From: Fulvivirga imtechensis AK7
Lineage (GTDB): Bacteria; Bacteroidota; Bacteroidia; Cytophagales; Cyclobacteriaceae
DNA: 64,000 nucleotides
Assembly (NCBI RefSeq): GCF_000331535.1
Contig: NZ_AMZN01000003.1
Location: 18,736-82,735 of the forward strand
Reading direction: 5' to 3'
Of the stretch, positions 26,864 to 35,866 are shown piece by piece (position 1 is the first letter of the stretch; each line of letters begins with the position of its first letter). The position numbers were made by a program, and so were the translations under genes. The notes beneath the pieces were generated by a model. That model was not told where the DNA came from. It worked only from the letters and a program-made list of their open reading frames with translations, and ran no database searches.

Positions 26864-28759
26864 ATGAAACGACTTTTACAGATATCCATTCTCACTACTC
26901 TGGCAACATTCTCAGGGTGTAAGCCTCTAGTCAGACTTATCAATCAATACTTCCCACCTCTGACTACCACGGACCAGCAAATTGCCTCTATTAAACAAAA
27001 TCTCGCTTTAATAGATAATATTACACCACACATAGGGGCTTTTATCGGCCGTGATGTGTTGGACAAGTACCTGCCTGATGAGATCAAAAAGGCTGCCGAA
27101 GAATATTCCGATGGCACACTGGAGATTCTTTCATTTGAACCGGAATTAGACTTTAGCCATCAGACGATTGTAACCAAAGCCAATTTCAAACTGGTGCTAA
27201 ACGAATATCATGCCGTTGTGAAGGGCAAAATGCTTGGCCTTACTTCAGTTTCAAGCGCTAGCGATTCACTGCATTTCAGGAGCGCTTTTCAAACTTTGAA
27301 CATTACAGACATTGATTTTACAGAGAAACCTGGTTTACCAGAGAAGGCTCTGTCGAAATTGATCAGACCTATAGTGGCCAATTTCATAGAAAACATTAAT
27401 GGACTATTGCTCAAAAAACCATCCTCTGTTCACGTGGCCTGGAAAGAACCTTTGAAAGTGGACCCGAAGGAGTTGTTTCAGAGCGCTTCAACTGAAGTAG
27501 TTTCTCCCGTGTCGATTATAGATCGAAAGCTGAAAAGCAGTTGCATGCTTATCGATAAAAATGGGATTTTGCTACTCGTTGAGCTGGGAACATCGGACCT
27601 CCCACCTCAAGACTTATCCGTTGTGACAACAACCTCCAGCTCAGACGTGAAAACGCTCTTTAAGATTTTCAAAGGTAAATTTGAAAATCAGTGGTCGTCA
27701 GCCTTTGAAAGTGCAGCACCAAACAAGGGTATGGTGGTCAATATAAAAAAATCAGAGCTAGCCAGCATTCTGAACGAATCCCTTTCTCAGGTGATAAAAA
27801 TCAAAAGCAAAATCAGCTCCAACAGACAACCATTTAGCTCGACAGTTGAGGTGGAGAAAAGTAAAATTGATTGCCAAAAAGTAAGAAAACCATTTACCTA
27901 CAAAAGGTATAAACGTGATAAGTGCGATTGGTCTTGTTTAAGGACAATTACGGTAGGCATATGCCCGCTATGTAAAGTAGTAAGTACTGATGATCCGGTT
28001 TGCTTAACCAACCGAGCTGCCTGCAATACCGCTGAAGAGGCAAAAGTAGCAGCGGATAACATCAAATATGAATTGGCGAAGACTGCTCACAATGTTTTAC
28101 AAGAATCGGAAATAGCAGCGTGTAATGTTTGGCGTGAAGCCAACAATTTTGCCGCTCTCGGGAAGTTTAGTGGCTATACAGAAGGCAATGGTGATGCCAG
28201 GCTACAATTTAACAAGTTCACCTTCTCACCTGATCTGTCAGCTATTGATTTAGATTATTCTGGTAATATTGGATATAAATTAAAGTCAGAAATTAACATC
28301 CAGCCCATGGATCTGGGCTACGTTTTCTTATGCCAAATTGAATATAGTAAAGCCACAAATAGCGAGATTAACATAGAAGTTCCGAAGCAGCAATCGAGAC
28401 TTTCAGTAGTAGCTGAGAATAAAGGTGAGAATTTACTGATAAAGGCCAATTTATCTCCAATTAAGTATAACGCGTCTATCAATGCAAGTCCTCTACATGA
28501 GATGTATAAAGATCCCAAATTTTTGACGGGCTGTAGCTTTTTCTATACCATAATCGGACCTTCAATTGCCGCAGGCTCCCTATCAGGAATTATTGATCTG
28601 AAGCCAGAAGAAGAATTAATTCTCTTCGGGAAAGCAAAAGGGGAGTATCAGGCCGAAGAAATGACTTTGACTATAGAGCCAATTCTCTTTAAAATAAATG
28701 GCGTTCAGAACAAATCGGTGGTCAAGTGGGCTGGCAAGGGAATTCAGTTTTCAATTTAG
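26864..28759 (+). CDS. Large lipoprotein of unknown function
   Basis: A 631-residue protein (ATG at 26864) with a lipoprotein signal, MKRLLQISILTTLATFSGC. The mature part has long beta-rich stretches with a tandem-like organisation resembling the DUF4403 type (lipid-binding, TULIP-like) seen in Gram-negative lipoproteins, but this is not certain. A cysteine cluster lies at about residues 345-390 (RDKCDWSCLR, ICPLCK, VCLTNRAACN), unusual for a periplasmic protein and likely disulfide-bonded. Upstream in-frame ATG 26801 would spoil the signal peptide. Confidence 0.75.
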   Translation: MKRLLQISILTTLATFSGCKPLVRLINQYFPPLTTTDQQIASIKQNLALIDNITPHIGAFIGRDVLDKYLPDEIKKAAEEYSDGTLEILSFEPELDFSHQTIVTKANFKLVLNEYHAVVKGKMLGLTSVSSASDSLHFRSAFQTLNITDIDFTEKPGLPEKALSKLIRPIVANFIENINGLLLKKPSSVHVAWKEPLKVDPKELFQSASTEVVSPVSIIDRKLKSSCMLIDKNGILLLVELGTSDLPPQDLSVVTTTSSSDVKTLFKIFKGKFENQWSSAFESAAPNKGMVVNIKKSELASILNESLSQVIKIKSKISSNRQPFSSTVEVEKSKIDCQKVRKPFTYKRYKRDKCDWSCLRTITVGICPLCKVVSTDDPVCLTNRAACNTAEEAKVAADNIKYELAKTAHNVLQESEIAACNVWREANNFAALGKFSGYTEGNGDARLQFNKFTFSPDLSAIDLDYSGNIGYKLKSEINIQPMDLGYVFLCQIEYSKATNSEINIEVPKQQSRLSVVAENKGENLLIKANLSPIKYNASINASPLHEMYKDPKFLTGCSFFYTIIGPSIAAGSLSGIIDLKPEEELILFGKAKGEYQAEEMTLTIEPILFKINGVQNKSVVKWAGKGIQFSI

Positions 28760-28814
28760 AAATAGAAGAAACTTCAGCAGGCTTACATTGCAAATGCACC
28801 TCCGCTGGCGCGCG

Positions 28815-29430
28815 GTGTGCCGAGAAGAGAAAGACTCGGAATATATTTATTTATATTTAGTTCTTTCACATGCTGTATATAAGATGGTGGAAAGGTCCTG
28901 AGAAGCAGTTCAGGGCGCATTGGCTCACCGGAGGCAAGCTTTCAGGAGCAGCCTTCAAACCACCTTACGGTGCTGGATGAGTAATCATCTGGTATTGAGC
29001 GGTTAAGGAAAAGGCTCTGATTAGGAGTCAGGTAAGTTAAAAAGAGACGAATGAGAATGAACCTCTGATGAAGTGTCGAAAAAGCGAATCACAGTCAAAA
29101 CCGAAAGGTCTCGCGCGACCAAGGGAAAAGTATAGCAGTTACCTGATTACCGGCTATGCGGCTGTCGTCATGAAGGAGGCGTGACTTTTATACAGGCTTA
29201 TATACGGAACTCGGGAAACCCTTCTGTAATGCTGGTTGTTTGTGGCCATCCTCCGGAGGAGCATGGGAGCAACAAAGGAGAATACTCTGATGTACAGAGG
29301 GGAAATCCAACCTTTTATCACTGGGGAAAAGGTTTTGTAACTTTATGATCTGTATAACAAGAGCCGTATGACGGGAGACTGTCACGTACGGTTCTGTGAG
29401 AGGTTTAGGGTGAAATTCCCCTTACCTACT
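28815..29430 (+). mobile_element. Group II intron without reverse-transcriptase ORF
   Basis: The 5' end reads GTGTGCCGAGAAGAG, matching the GUGYG boundary. Domain V is clear at 29361-29394: GAGCCGTATGACGGGAGACT ending in CACGTACGGTTC, with its stem (GAGCCGT/ACGGTTC) and bulge. Domain VI and the 3' end follow (AGGTTTAGGGTGAAATTCCC, CTTACCTACT). Total about 616 bases against 2-2.5 kb for introns with a reverse transcriptase; no frame encoding one is present, so it would rely on a protein from another copy for splicing and mobility, or act alone. It lies after the lipoprotein gene and interrupts no recognised gene. The exact 3' end is uncertain by a few bases. Confidence 0.85.
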
Positions 29431-29495
29431 CGGCTTTTTTTAACGCGTGCCCCCTTCAATCATCCGTAAATTACAGCCGGCAAAGGCAGGCCTGT

Positions 29496-29921
29496 TTAAC
29501 TTATTGCCACTTTTGGCCACCTCCAGGCAGAATAAATAATTATTCCCAAAACAACAAGTTCTACTACCTGGTAAAGGCCATAAAACAGGTACCAAGGGTC
29601 AAAGTTGGTCAGGTTGCCGGTTAAAATAAGAAGTGAAATACAGGACAAAGCAGTAGCAACAGCAATGTTCAGCCATTTGTTGAGCTTTGGCCGGAGCAGG
29701 GCGGAAAGGCAGATCATAAGCGTAGGCACGATCATGATTAGGGAAAAGATCACTAAAAGCTTTGGCGTTGCTTCCCCAACAGGGGTGTGCAGGTTAATAA
29801 GCGACTCAATTTTGCCCGGAGTTTTTAGCTCAAAATAATCACAGTAAATGTAAAGGAACATCAGCGATGTCCATAGTGCCGCTAATTTTAGCTTCACATT
29901 AATTTTGTAGTCGGTAAGCAT
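29496..29921 (-). CDS. DUF6326-like integral membrane protein
   Basis: A 141-residue protein with four predicted helices (about 11-28, 49-73, 84-104 and 112-133) and polar loops. The pattern (WTSLMFLYIYCDYFELKTPG near the start; CLSALLRPKLNKWLNI between helices 2 and 3) is that of the DUF6326 family, common in Bacteroidota and of unknown function. Single gene between the intron and the eCIS cargo genes. Confidence 0.78.
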   Translation of the reverse strand: MLTDYKINVKLKLAALWTSLMFLYIYCDYFELKTPGKIESLINLHTPVGEATPKLLVIFSLIMIVPTLMICLSALLRPKLNKWLNIAVATALSCISLLILTGNLTNFDPWYLFYGLYQVVELVVLGIIIYSAWRWPKVAIS

Positions 29922-29925
29922 CTAG

Positions 29926-30041
29926 GTCTTTTTGTGATTATGATTTTCAGCTATGACGATTGCCCATATCTTTTGTTACAAACAATAGCGTTTAATTGCG
30001 AAAATATAAGGCTAACCTGCTTTACTAAGCCTTCAAGGACT
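29926..30041. repeat. Repeat family F, copy 1, downstream of cargo gene 1
   Basis: About 116 bases that recur at 32358-32474 with few changes (GTCTTTTTGTGA, CCCATATCTTTTGTTACAAA, CTAACCTGCTTTACTAAGCC). Each copy lies just beyond the 3' end of an eCIS cargo gene (58 bases here), and a fragment is at 31530-31580. No coding role. Confidence 0.8.
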
Positions 30042-30098
30042 TTCTGGCAGCCTGCAATTTCTATAATAGAAATATTAAGATGGAAAATTTTCAATGCT

Positions 30099-31385
30099 TT
30101 AACCGGGAATAACAGAGTAATACACCTTTGAGGTAGGCATACCAAAATCCGTAGCCTCACCGCCCTTTTCTGAAATATACCTACTCACAAGTCTGCGCAT
30201 TTTGTCTATCTGGACCTCACCAGACACAACAAGTGTCATAGTAACACCACCCGAGCCCACCGCACTTGCGCTTACTCCGACTCTTGCCAGTAAGTCATCA
30301 ATAACCCGGTATCCGCCCGCGTCCATGGTAGGAGTATCTCCACCTGTATAATGTTTATCCAATAAATGCGTAGCGGCTACCTGAATAGTACTGCCACTAT
30401 TTTTTTCCAAAATGATGCCGACACAGCCTATCAAGCCGCTTATTTCAAGATGGTGTGAACCGGTCGTGCTGTCAGCAAAGACAATCTCATCTCCTGCCAC
30501 GTATGTAATAGTGTCCACAGCAGGTTTGCTTGTTGAAATACTGCTTGTAGCTTTTGGTCCTTCCTCAACTTTGGCTTCTTCTTCTTTTTCCGGCTCCATT
30601 ATAGTTAATGTGTAACTTCCAGGTTTTCCTCTGAACCAGAATGTATGCTTACTGGCAAAGGCCCCTTCAAGGGTGGTTACGCCATCCTGTCCATTAAGTA
30701 ATGCTAAAAGCTCCGGCCTATTCTCTTCGGGTATGTCATTTATTGAGTTTAATGGTTTAAACCCCAGGCGTACCTTACGTTGCGCAACGTATGCCGAGTT
30801 GCCACCGGCAGATAGGCGTGCATTTTCATTTTCCTGAGTGGGGGCATTTAATGCCCTGCGGCCCATCACATCTGCCTCTTTCTCCAATCCGGCATCATCA
30901 TTGACATTGATCTTTCCCTGTAGCTGTGTAGTAGGTTTCACCCTGCCCTGCTTTTGCTGTACGACATGCCAGGCTTCGTGCGGCAGGTGCTTTTCCTGAC
31001 CGGGAGCAATATGGATCTCTGTTCCCTGTGCATAGGCATGAGCCTGCAGTTGTGACGGCTTATCCGAATTGTAATGGACTTTTACATCGTCCATAGCGTA
31101 ACCAGACAGGCTTTCGATACCTGATTTTAACTGGTCGGGCAGCCCGGTATTGTTTTCTTTCTTCTGTAAGGTGGGCTTTTGTTGATCATGCATCACCGCC
31201 TGCAGTTGGGCAACCTGCTTTACCTGCTGGCTATTGTTAGCTAATGCCTGAAGCTTTCTTTGGACGGCAGCCTCAGGCCGGTTATCAATAAACTGAGAAG
31301 TAGCGATACCACTTTTATGTTGAGAACTGTTATTGGCAACGGATTGGCTTTTGTTCTTTTGTGTATTGTCAGCACGAGCTTTCAT
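30099..31385 (-). CDS. eCIS-core (DUF4157) cargo protein with CheD-like deamidase toxin domain
   Basis: A 428-residue protein (ATG 31385). Residues 1-75 are a disordered, Gln/Asn-rich leader with [20 protein letters not shown] and [11 protein letters not shown], typical of cargo of extracellular contractile injection systems. The eCIS core follows (about 85-185) with [14 protein letters not shown], a DUF4157 HExxH variant. After a Glu-rich linker the C-terminal domain has [14 protein letters not shown], with Cys321, then ATHLLD with His340 and SKVYYSV near the end. This matches the CheD glutamine-deamidase pattern (GSCVGVxLYD ... AHxMLP), and deamidase toxins such as CNF1 use the same Cys/His pair. 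Function is inferred. No eCIS structural gene is in the window. Confidence 0.82.
   Translation of the reverse strand: MKARADNTQKNKSQSVANNSSQHKSGIATSQFIDNRPEAAVQRKLQALANNSQQVKQVAQLQAVMHDQQKPTLQKKENNTGLPDQLKSGIESLSGYAMDDVKVHYNSDKPSQLQAHAYAQGTEIHIAPGQEKHLPHEAWHVVQQKQGRVKPTTQLQGKINVNDDAGLEKEADVMGRRALNAPTQENENARLSAGGNSAYVAQRKVRLGFKPLNSINDIPEENRPELLALLNGQDGVTTLEGAFASKHTFWFRGKPGSYTLTIMEPEKEEEAKVEEGPKATSSISTSKPAVDTITYVAGDEIVFADSTTGSHHLEISGLIGCVGIILEKNSGSTIQVAATHLLDKHYTGGDTPTMDAGGYRVIDDLLARVGVSASAVGSGGVTMTLVVSGEVQIDKMRRLVSRYISEKGGEATDFGMPTSKVYYSVIPG
30862..31214 (-). repeat. 353-bp block shared with cargo gene 2 (copy 1)
   Basis: Identical to 34071-34423 apart from one base seen (TCT/TCC near the left end). 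It codes for the eCIS core and the middle of the leader. Sequences on both sides of the block differ strongly in both genes, which suggests recent gene conversion or duplication with exchange of ends. Confidence 0.92.
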
Positions 31386-31451
31386 TGCTTCCTCTTTGTG
31401 TAGATCATTATTTGCCTCTTCAAACAACTTCGTCCTATCCCGTTCCTCCTC

Positions 31452-31470
31452 TGATGTAAGTTAATAAACC
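31452..31470 (-). promoter_or_regulatory. Conserved upstream motif of cargo gene 1
   Basis: The plus strand reads ATGTAAGTTAATAAACC, the same as at 34662-34680 before the other cargo gene. The distance to the chosen ATG is 67 bases here and 68 there, while the sequence between differs. On the minus strand it contains TTAACTTACAT, close to the TAnnTTTG -7 box of Bacteroidota, so it is a candidate promoter. The shared spacing also supports the ATG choices. Confidence 0.55.
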
Positions 31471-31747
31471 CGCTGCATTTTTCAAGAATTATACTTATGA
31501 ATCCTTAGTCTTTAGTATTGAGTGGGAGTGCTAACGAAGGCCTGCTTTACTAAGCCTTTAAGGATTGGTAAAGCTTTCCAGGCATAGAAGAGAAGCTTTA
31601 CCAAACTTTGGAAGTTTAGTAAAGCCACAGGGTCCGGTCGTGTGTTTAATCTTTTAGTATTGAATTGGAGTGGTAAGATGGGGTGTGGGTGTGGCTGTGG
31701 TTTCGTTGGTGAAAACATTAAGAAAGAAGACCACCAAAGTCACAGTT

Positions 31748-32173
31748 TCAGATCATCCTGAGTACACCTTCCAGATACTCCCGGACTACCGGCTGGCTGT
31801 CAGAACCTTTTTTTAAGAAATCTTTCTTTTTCTTGCCTCTACAAGTAATGGTAATGATATGCTTATTGCCATTTGAGATGGATCTTAAATTAAATGTAGC
31901 TTTTTCCTCGCCAAGTCCCGGAATTAAAATGTTGTAAAAAAAGAGGTCGCGATTAGTGCCGTCATTTACCGTATAGCTGCCCTTTTTGGCAAAATCTTTC
32001 TGCAGATGACTGATCAACTGTTCAATATCGCCATTTAAATTGACCATCAAAGCGTGCGATGCACCAGTCTTGGAATTGGATGAAAAACCTTCATTGATTT
32101 TGAAGGTAGTCTCTGTTTGTGCTAGCAATGGAAGGCCGAATAAATTGAGGAATAGAAAAAAACCCAGTTTCAT
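31748..32173 (-). CDS. Secreted protein of unknown function between cargo genes
   Basis: A 141-residue protein with signal peptide (MKLGFFLFLNLFGLPLLAQ). The mature part has two or three strand/helix units and a Lys-rich patch (CRGKKKKDFLKKG). It contains no known motif. It lies between the two eCIS cargo genes on the same strand. A role as immunity protein cannot be excluded, but it carries a Sec signal and would be periplasmic, while the cargo toxins would act in foreign cells, so this is only a positional idea. Confidence 0.65.
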   Translation of the reverse strand: MKLGFFLFLNLFGLPLLAQTETTFKINEGFSSNSKTGASHALMVNLNGDIEQLISHLQKDFAKKGSYTVNDGTNRDLFFYNILIPGLGEEKATFNLRSISNGNKHIITITCRGKKKKDFLKKGSDSQPVVREYLEGVLRMI

Positions 32174-32357
32174 TAGAATATATTTTTGTCAAAAATATGC
32201 ATTTTGATTGATTTAATTAAATGTTTATGTAAAATTACGTTGGACAAATCCATGGCTTGACAGCATGGGGTAGAAGCTCCAAATTGCCTTCGTTTCTCGA
32301 AATTTCTTATTTTGACAATGAAGGGAAGCTGATGATCTGACATGCTAGTACGGGGTA

Positions 32358-32474
32358 AGTCTTTTTGTGAATATGATTCCAGAGGTGACAATTACCCATA
32401 TCTTTTGTTACAAACAATAGCATTTAATTGCAGAAAATATAAGGCTAACCTGCTTTACTAAGCCTTTAAGGACT
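32358..32474. repeat. Repeat family F, copy 2, downstream of cargo gene 2
   Basis: In the 507-base gap 32174-32680. Near-copy of 29926-30041, 207 bases beyond the 3' end of the second cargo gene. Rest of the gap holds no recognised gene. Confidence 0.8.
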
Positions 32475-32680
32475 AGTAAAGCTTTCTTACCATCGAAATT
32501 CAAGTGGTCACAGAATCAGGGCAACGTTGGTAAACAATTGGTACATTCATTAAAACTGTAAAAGTTTGGAACAGGTATCTTGTCAAAAAAGATGCTTAAA
32601 CCGATCGCATGTCTTGCTAGGCACTCAAAGAAGGAAGGTTTTGTCCGGTCAATTATTCTAAAGAGAGAGGTTGATAGCAT

Positions 32681-34594
32681 CTAGTTTAAAGCAGGAATAA
32701 AGTGTCCAAGCCCGTTGATAGGGTCATAAACCAACCCTAAGCGGAATGTATTGGCTCCATCTCCGATAACAGTAGTAGGGCCTCCGGGTTTACCATCATA
32801 ACCAAAGGTATTCAACTCTAACCTCAAACTATATCCATTGGCATTTAGATAACCCACAATTGCCCTAAGCTGATCAACATCTACGTAACCTCCATACCCA
32901 ACCCCGTCAATATTAGCGGCAGCATTTTGTAAGTGCGCCCGTGCGACACCAAAGAGCTCCAGGGTATCCCACAAACACTGTCCGTCATGTGCTATCCTCG
33001 GATCCGCAATATTGTAGAATACCCCATTAATCTTGAATATATTTTTTGGGTCAATTTTCTCTTTGCGCGCCTTCTCTCCATGTTCACCCCAGGCACGCCC
33101 GTGCTTAAAATCCTTCTCTTTGATGTCCCTCAAATCATCATCACTATCCACATCTCCATGATGTAATGGAGACATGGCACCAAGAATCGCCTGATCCTCC
33201 TCGTCAAGTGACCCTACAGATAGCTTTCCTGATAAAACCTGGTGGATGCGCGCTACCTGCTCCCGACCTTTTTTGGCACTGCTTACAAACTCGAATACCC
33301 TTGGAATATCGCTCAAGGTAAGCTTACCTGACACAATCAGTCTTAGAATGGCTCTGAATATTTTAGCGGCACCCTGCTTTCGCCATTCTTCTGCCAGGTA
33401 TACCACTGCTATAAGCATGGCAGCCGCCCGAATAGCGTTTGGATTGGTTAAACCATCTTCTTTTGCCATCAATAAAATTTCCGCAATCTCACTGTCACCT
33501 ATACCTTCCTTTCTTAGCGCGGTTACAATGTCTTTATAATCTACACGTACGGAAGTATCAGGATACTGGGTAGTATTGGTGGTTATATAAGGTGCCTTTC
33601 TGTTATGCCGCACGTTTATCGGCCCGAATGGTGTTGATACCTCATGATGTGTCATCTCAGGCGTCCAGCCAGTATACTCTTGCTGCATCGAAGGGTATGG
33701 TTTGGATGGATTGGAAGTTGAAGACTCCTCTAGATCCATTCCGGAAGGTGACGTAAAACCTACAGTGGGCCTTATCCTTTCATGTTCGTCATGGGGGATT
33801 ACCACCGGTACCCCTTCCCGTGTTGTAAATTGAAAACCACCCGTACTAATGCCGTCCAAAGTGCCCACCGTCCACCCTGACGATGTTTGGATCTGAAACT
33901 GCTGACCCACTTCCTCCTGACCCGGTTGGTAGAACTGTACGACCTTACCCGATAGTTGAGCTATTCCAGTCCTTATCGTCCACGAACGATTTTGAGCAAC
34001 GTTACTTTGATCATTAGTGTCTAACTCCAAACTCTCTCCATGAGCTACATTAAAAGCTGAAGCTTTCGCTCCCATCACATCCGCCTCTTTCTCCAATCCG
34101 GCATCATCATTGACATTGATCTTTCCCTGTAGCTGTGTAGTAGGTTTCACCCTGCCCTGCTTTTGCTGTACGACATGCCAGGCTTCGTGCGGCAGGTGCT
34201 TTTCCTGACCGGGAGCAATATGGATCTCTGTTCCCTGTGCATAGGCATGAGCCTGCAGTTGTGACGGCTTATCCGAATTGTAATGGACTTTTACATCGTC
34301 CATAGCGTAACCAGACAGGCTTTCGATACCTGATTTTAACTGGTCGGGCAGCCCGGTATTGTTTTCTTTCTTCTGTAAGGTGGGCTTTTGTTGATCATGC
34401 ATCACCGCCTGCAGTTGGGCAACTTGTTTTACTTGTGGGCTGTTATTGGCCGACTGCTGAAGTTTTCTTTGAGCAATGGCTTCTGGCCGGTTGTCTACAA
34501 ATGAAGAAGTACCGCCTGGACGCTGGTCCGGGGAGGTTCTATTGGCGGCAGGTTGGCTTTTGATCACCTGACTCTTCTTAGTTTGAATATTCAT
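32681..34594 (-). CDS. eCIS-core (DUF4157) cargo protein with OTU-like cysteine protease domain
   Basis: A 637-residue protein (ATG 34594; an in-frame ATG at 34636 adds 14 residues). Leader with FVDNRPEAIAQRKLQQSANN and [11 protein letters not shown], then the eCIS core [14 protein letters not shown], nearly identical to that of cargo 1. A middle part includes QFYQPGQEEVGQQFQI (small beta domain) and a helical section (about 340-470). The C-terminal ~130 residues contain HDGQCLWDTLELFGV, with Cys540 and Asp three residues before it, and end NGLGHFIPALN with His631. This is the Asp-Gly-x-Cys-Leu-[FW] ... His order of OTU-type deubiquitinase-like cysteine proteases. Proposed effector acting on ubiquitin or another protein of a eukaryotic or bacterial target. 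Confidence 0.8.
   Translation of the reverse strand: MNIQTKKSQVIKSQPAANRTSPDQRPGGTSSFVDNRPEAIAQRKLQQSANNSPQVKQVAQLQAVMHDQQKPTLQKKENNTGLPDQLKSGIESLSGYAMDDVKVHYNSDKPSQLQAHAYAQGTEIHIAPGQEKHLPHEAWHVVQQKQGRVKPTTQLQGKINVNDDAGLEKEADVMGAKASAFNVAHGESLELDTNDQSNVAQNRSWTIRTGIAQLSGKVVQFYQPGQEEVGQQFQIQTSSGWTVGTLDGISTGGFQFTTREGVPVVIPHDEHERIRPTVGFTSPSGMDLEESSTSNPSKPYPSMQQEYTGWTPEMTHHEVSTPFGPINVRHNRKAPYITTNTTQYPDTSVRVDYKDIVTALRKEGIGDSEIAEILLMAKEDGLTNPNAIRAAAMLIAVVYLAEEWRKQGAAKIFRAILRLIVSGKLTLSDIPRVFEFVSSAKKGREQVARIHQVLSGKLSVGSLDEEDQAILGAMSPLHHGDVDSDDDLRDIKEKDFKHGRAWGEHGEKARKEKIDPKNIFKINGVFYNIADPRIAHDGQCLWDTLELFGVARAHLQNAAANIDGVGYGGYVDVDQLRAIVGYLNANGYSLRLELNTFGYDGKPGGPTTVIGDGANTFRLGLVYDPINGLGHFIPALN
34071..34423 (-). 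repeat. 353-bp block shared with cargo gene 1 (copy 2)
   Basis: Second copy of the block at 30862-31214, offset by exactly 3209 bases; see there. Here it lies between a leader unlike that of cargo 1 and the small beta domain of cargo 2. Confidence 0.92.
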
Positions 34595-34661
34595 ATTGCT
34601 CTTATTGTTTTTGACTGTATTCAGCCCAACTGCCAACTGCTACCCACTTACCTATTGGTCT

Positions 34662-34680
34662 CATGTAAGTTAATAAACCT
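34662..34680 (-). promoter_or_regulatory. Conserved upstream motif of cargo gene 2
   Basis: Same sequence as 31452-31470, 68 bases before the ATG at 34594. The bases between the motif and the ATG differ from those of cargo gene 1, so conservation of the motif is not explained by recent copying of the whole region. Confidence 0.55.
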
Positions 34681-34861
34681 ACAGTATTTTTTCACTATCA
34701 GACCGGATTCACCATCATCTTTCAGGGTTTCTCACCGAAATTGGGGATGAAACCTGTTACTTGTTTCCGGCCAATTATTAAAATTTTTGACGCACTGATA
34801 CTTCATTAATTCCGCTTATTAGATAACGTTGGGGTATGATAAACATTAAATGAACAATTAA

Positions 34862-35752
34862 ATGAAAACCAACAAAAACAAATTCTTAGGCCACTCGGGA
34901 TGGCTATTTATTCTGAGTGTTGCCATTTTTTCATCCTGTGCTCAGGAGGAGGATCTTATGAGCACCGATCATCAAGGTGATGAAGTAGTCTCCATCATAG
35001 AATCTAATATCGAAGAATCCGGACAAAGTCAGGATCCCGATGAACTATTAGCAAAAATGAAGGCTTTGTCAGATGAACTCTACCTGGTTAGTACGGGAAA
35101 AAAATCCAGTGGCAATACTGATGCTTCCATCCAGGAGTTTTCCGTTCCACCACCATATTATTCCAGCAATGAGGGAAGTGTATATAAAAATTGGAACTAC
35201 TCAGGAAATACAAGTACAACCAGCAGCCTGAATTTTGGGAACAGGGCTCCTGAACATACTACTCAGTGGGTGTCGGTGAATCTTTCGGATATGATCAGAG
35301 TGACTGACGTTGGTGCAAATGCTCCTAATAATGTAGGACACGGGAGAGTTACTTATCGCTTATCTGGTGTGGGTCAAAGTGTGACGTTACATTATCAGAT
35401 AAATCCTCCATCTAACGGAAATCCGAGATCTGTGACGGTAACAGCAAGCTCGTCTGCTTCGTTTTTGAGAAATAATGTAGCTCCTTCGCCTATTTTAATC
35501 GGATATGGTGGAGGACCCATTCAGCTAACCATACATGCTAATGAGTTTGGATGGCTGTGGCTCAGGCTTGAAAAAGATGGCCTTGTCAAATTTGACCAAC
35601 ACTACCTTTTTGATTACTCCCCAACTTTGGATAGCAGGAATGGCGGCAGTGTACAATTGAGTGGCTATGACAGGATCGGGTATTATATTCCATATACGGT
35701 ATTTTCTGCTTATCATAGTTATTCGGGTTATTGTGGATGGTTTAAAGAGTAG
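34862..35752 (+). CDS. Lipoprotein of unknown function
   Basis: A 296-residue protein with a lipoprotein signal ending at SVAIFSSC (Cys26). An acidic linker (about 28-75) leads to a Ser/Thr/Gly-rich, beta-sheet C-terminal domain (VNLSDMIRVTDVGANAPNNV, RVTYRLSGVGQSVTLHYQIN, WLWLRLEKDGLVKFDQHYLF) that resembles surface-exposed binding folds. No catalytic motif. Divergent from cargo gene 2. Confidence 0.7.
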   Translation: MKTNKNKFLGHSGWLFILSVAIFSSCAQEEDLMSTDHQGDEVVSIIESNIEESGQSQDPDELLAKMKALSDELYLVSTGKKSSGNTDASIQEFSVPPPYYSSNEGSVYKNWNYSGNTSTTSSLNFGNRAPEHTTQWVSVNLSDMIRVTDVGANAPNNVGHGRVTYRLSGVGQSVTLHYQINPPSNGNPRSVTVTASSSASFLRNNVAPSPILIGYGGGPIQLTIHANEFGWLWLRLEKDGLVKFDQHYLFDYSPTLDSRNGGSVQLSGYDRIGYYIPYTVFSAYHSYSGYCGWFKE

Positions 35753-35866
35753 GGCACTAATGCCTGAATGGCACGCATTTTTACGCGTGCCTTTCCCATG
35801 CCACCGCACCTTAAGTGAAGCAACAAATGGCATACTCATCTGATGAGTTTCCTAGATAGAACAAAT

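Noticed and set aside
28760..28814. Target gene for the group II intron
   Set aside because: The intron lies after the stop at 28759 and the joined flanks give no recognisable frame.
31512..31718. 68-codon minus-strand frame upstream of cargo gene 1
   Set aside because: It spans a partial family F repeat and has a biased composition without homologue-like features.
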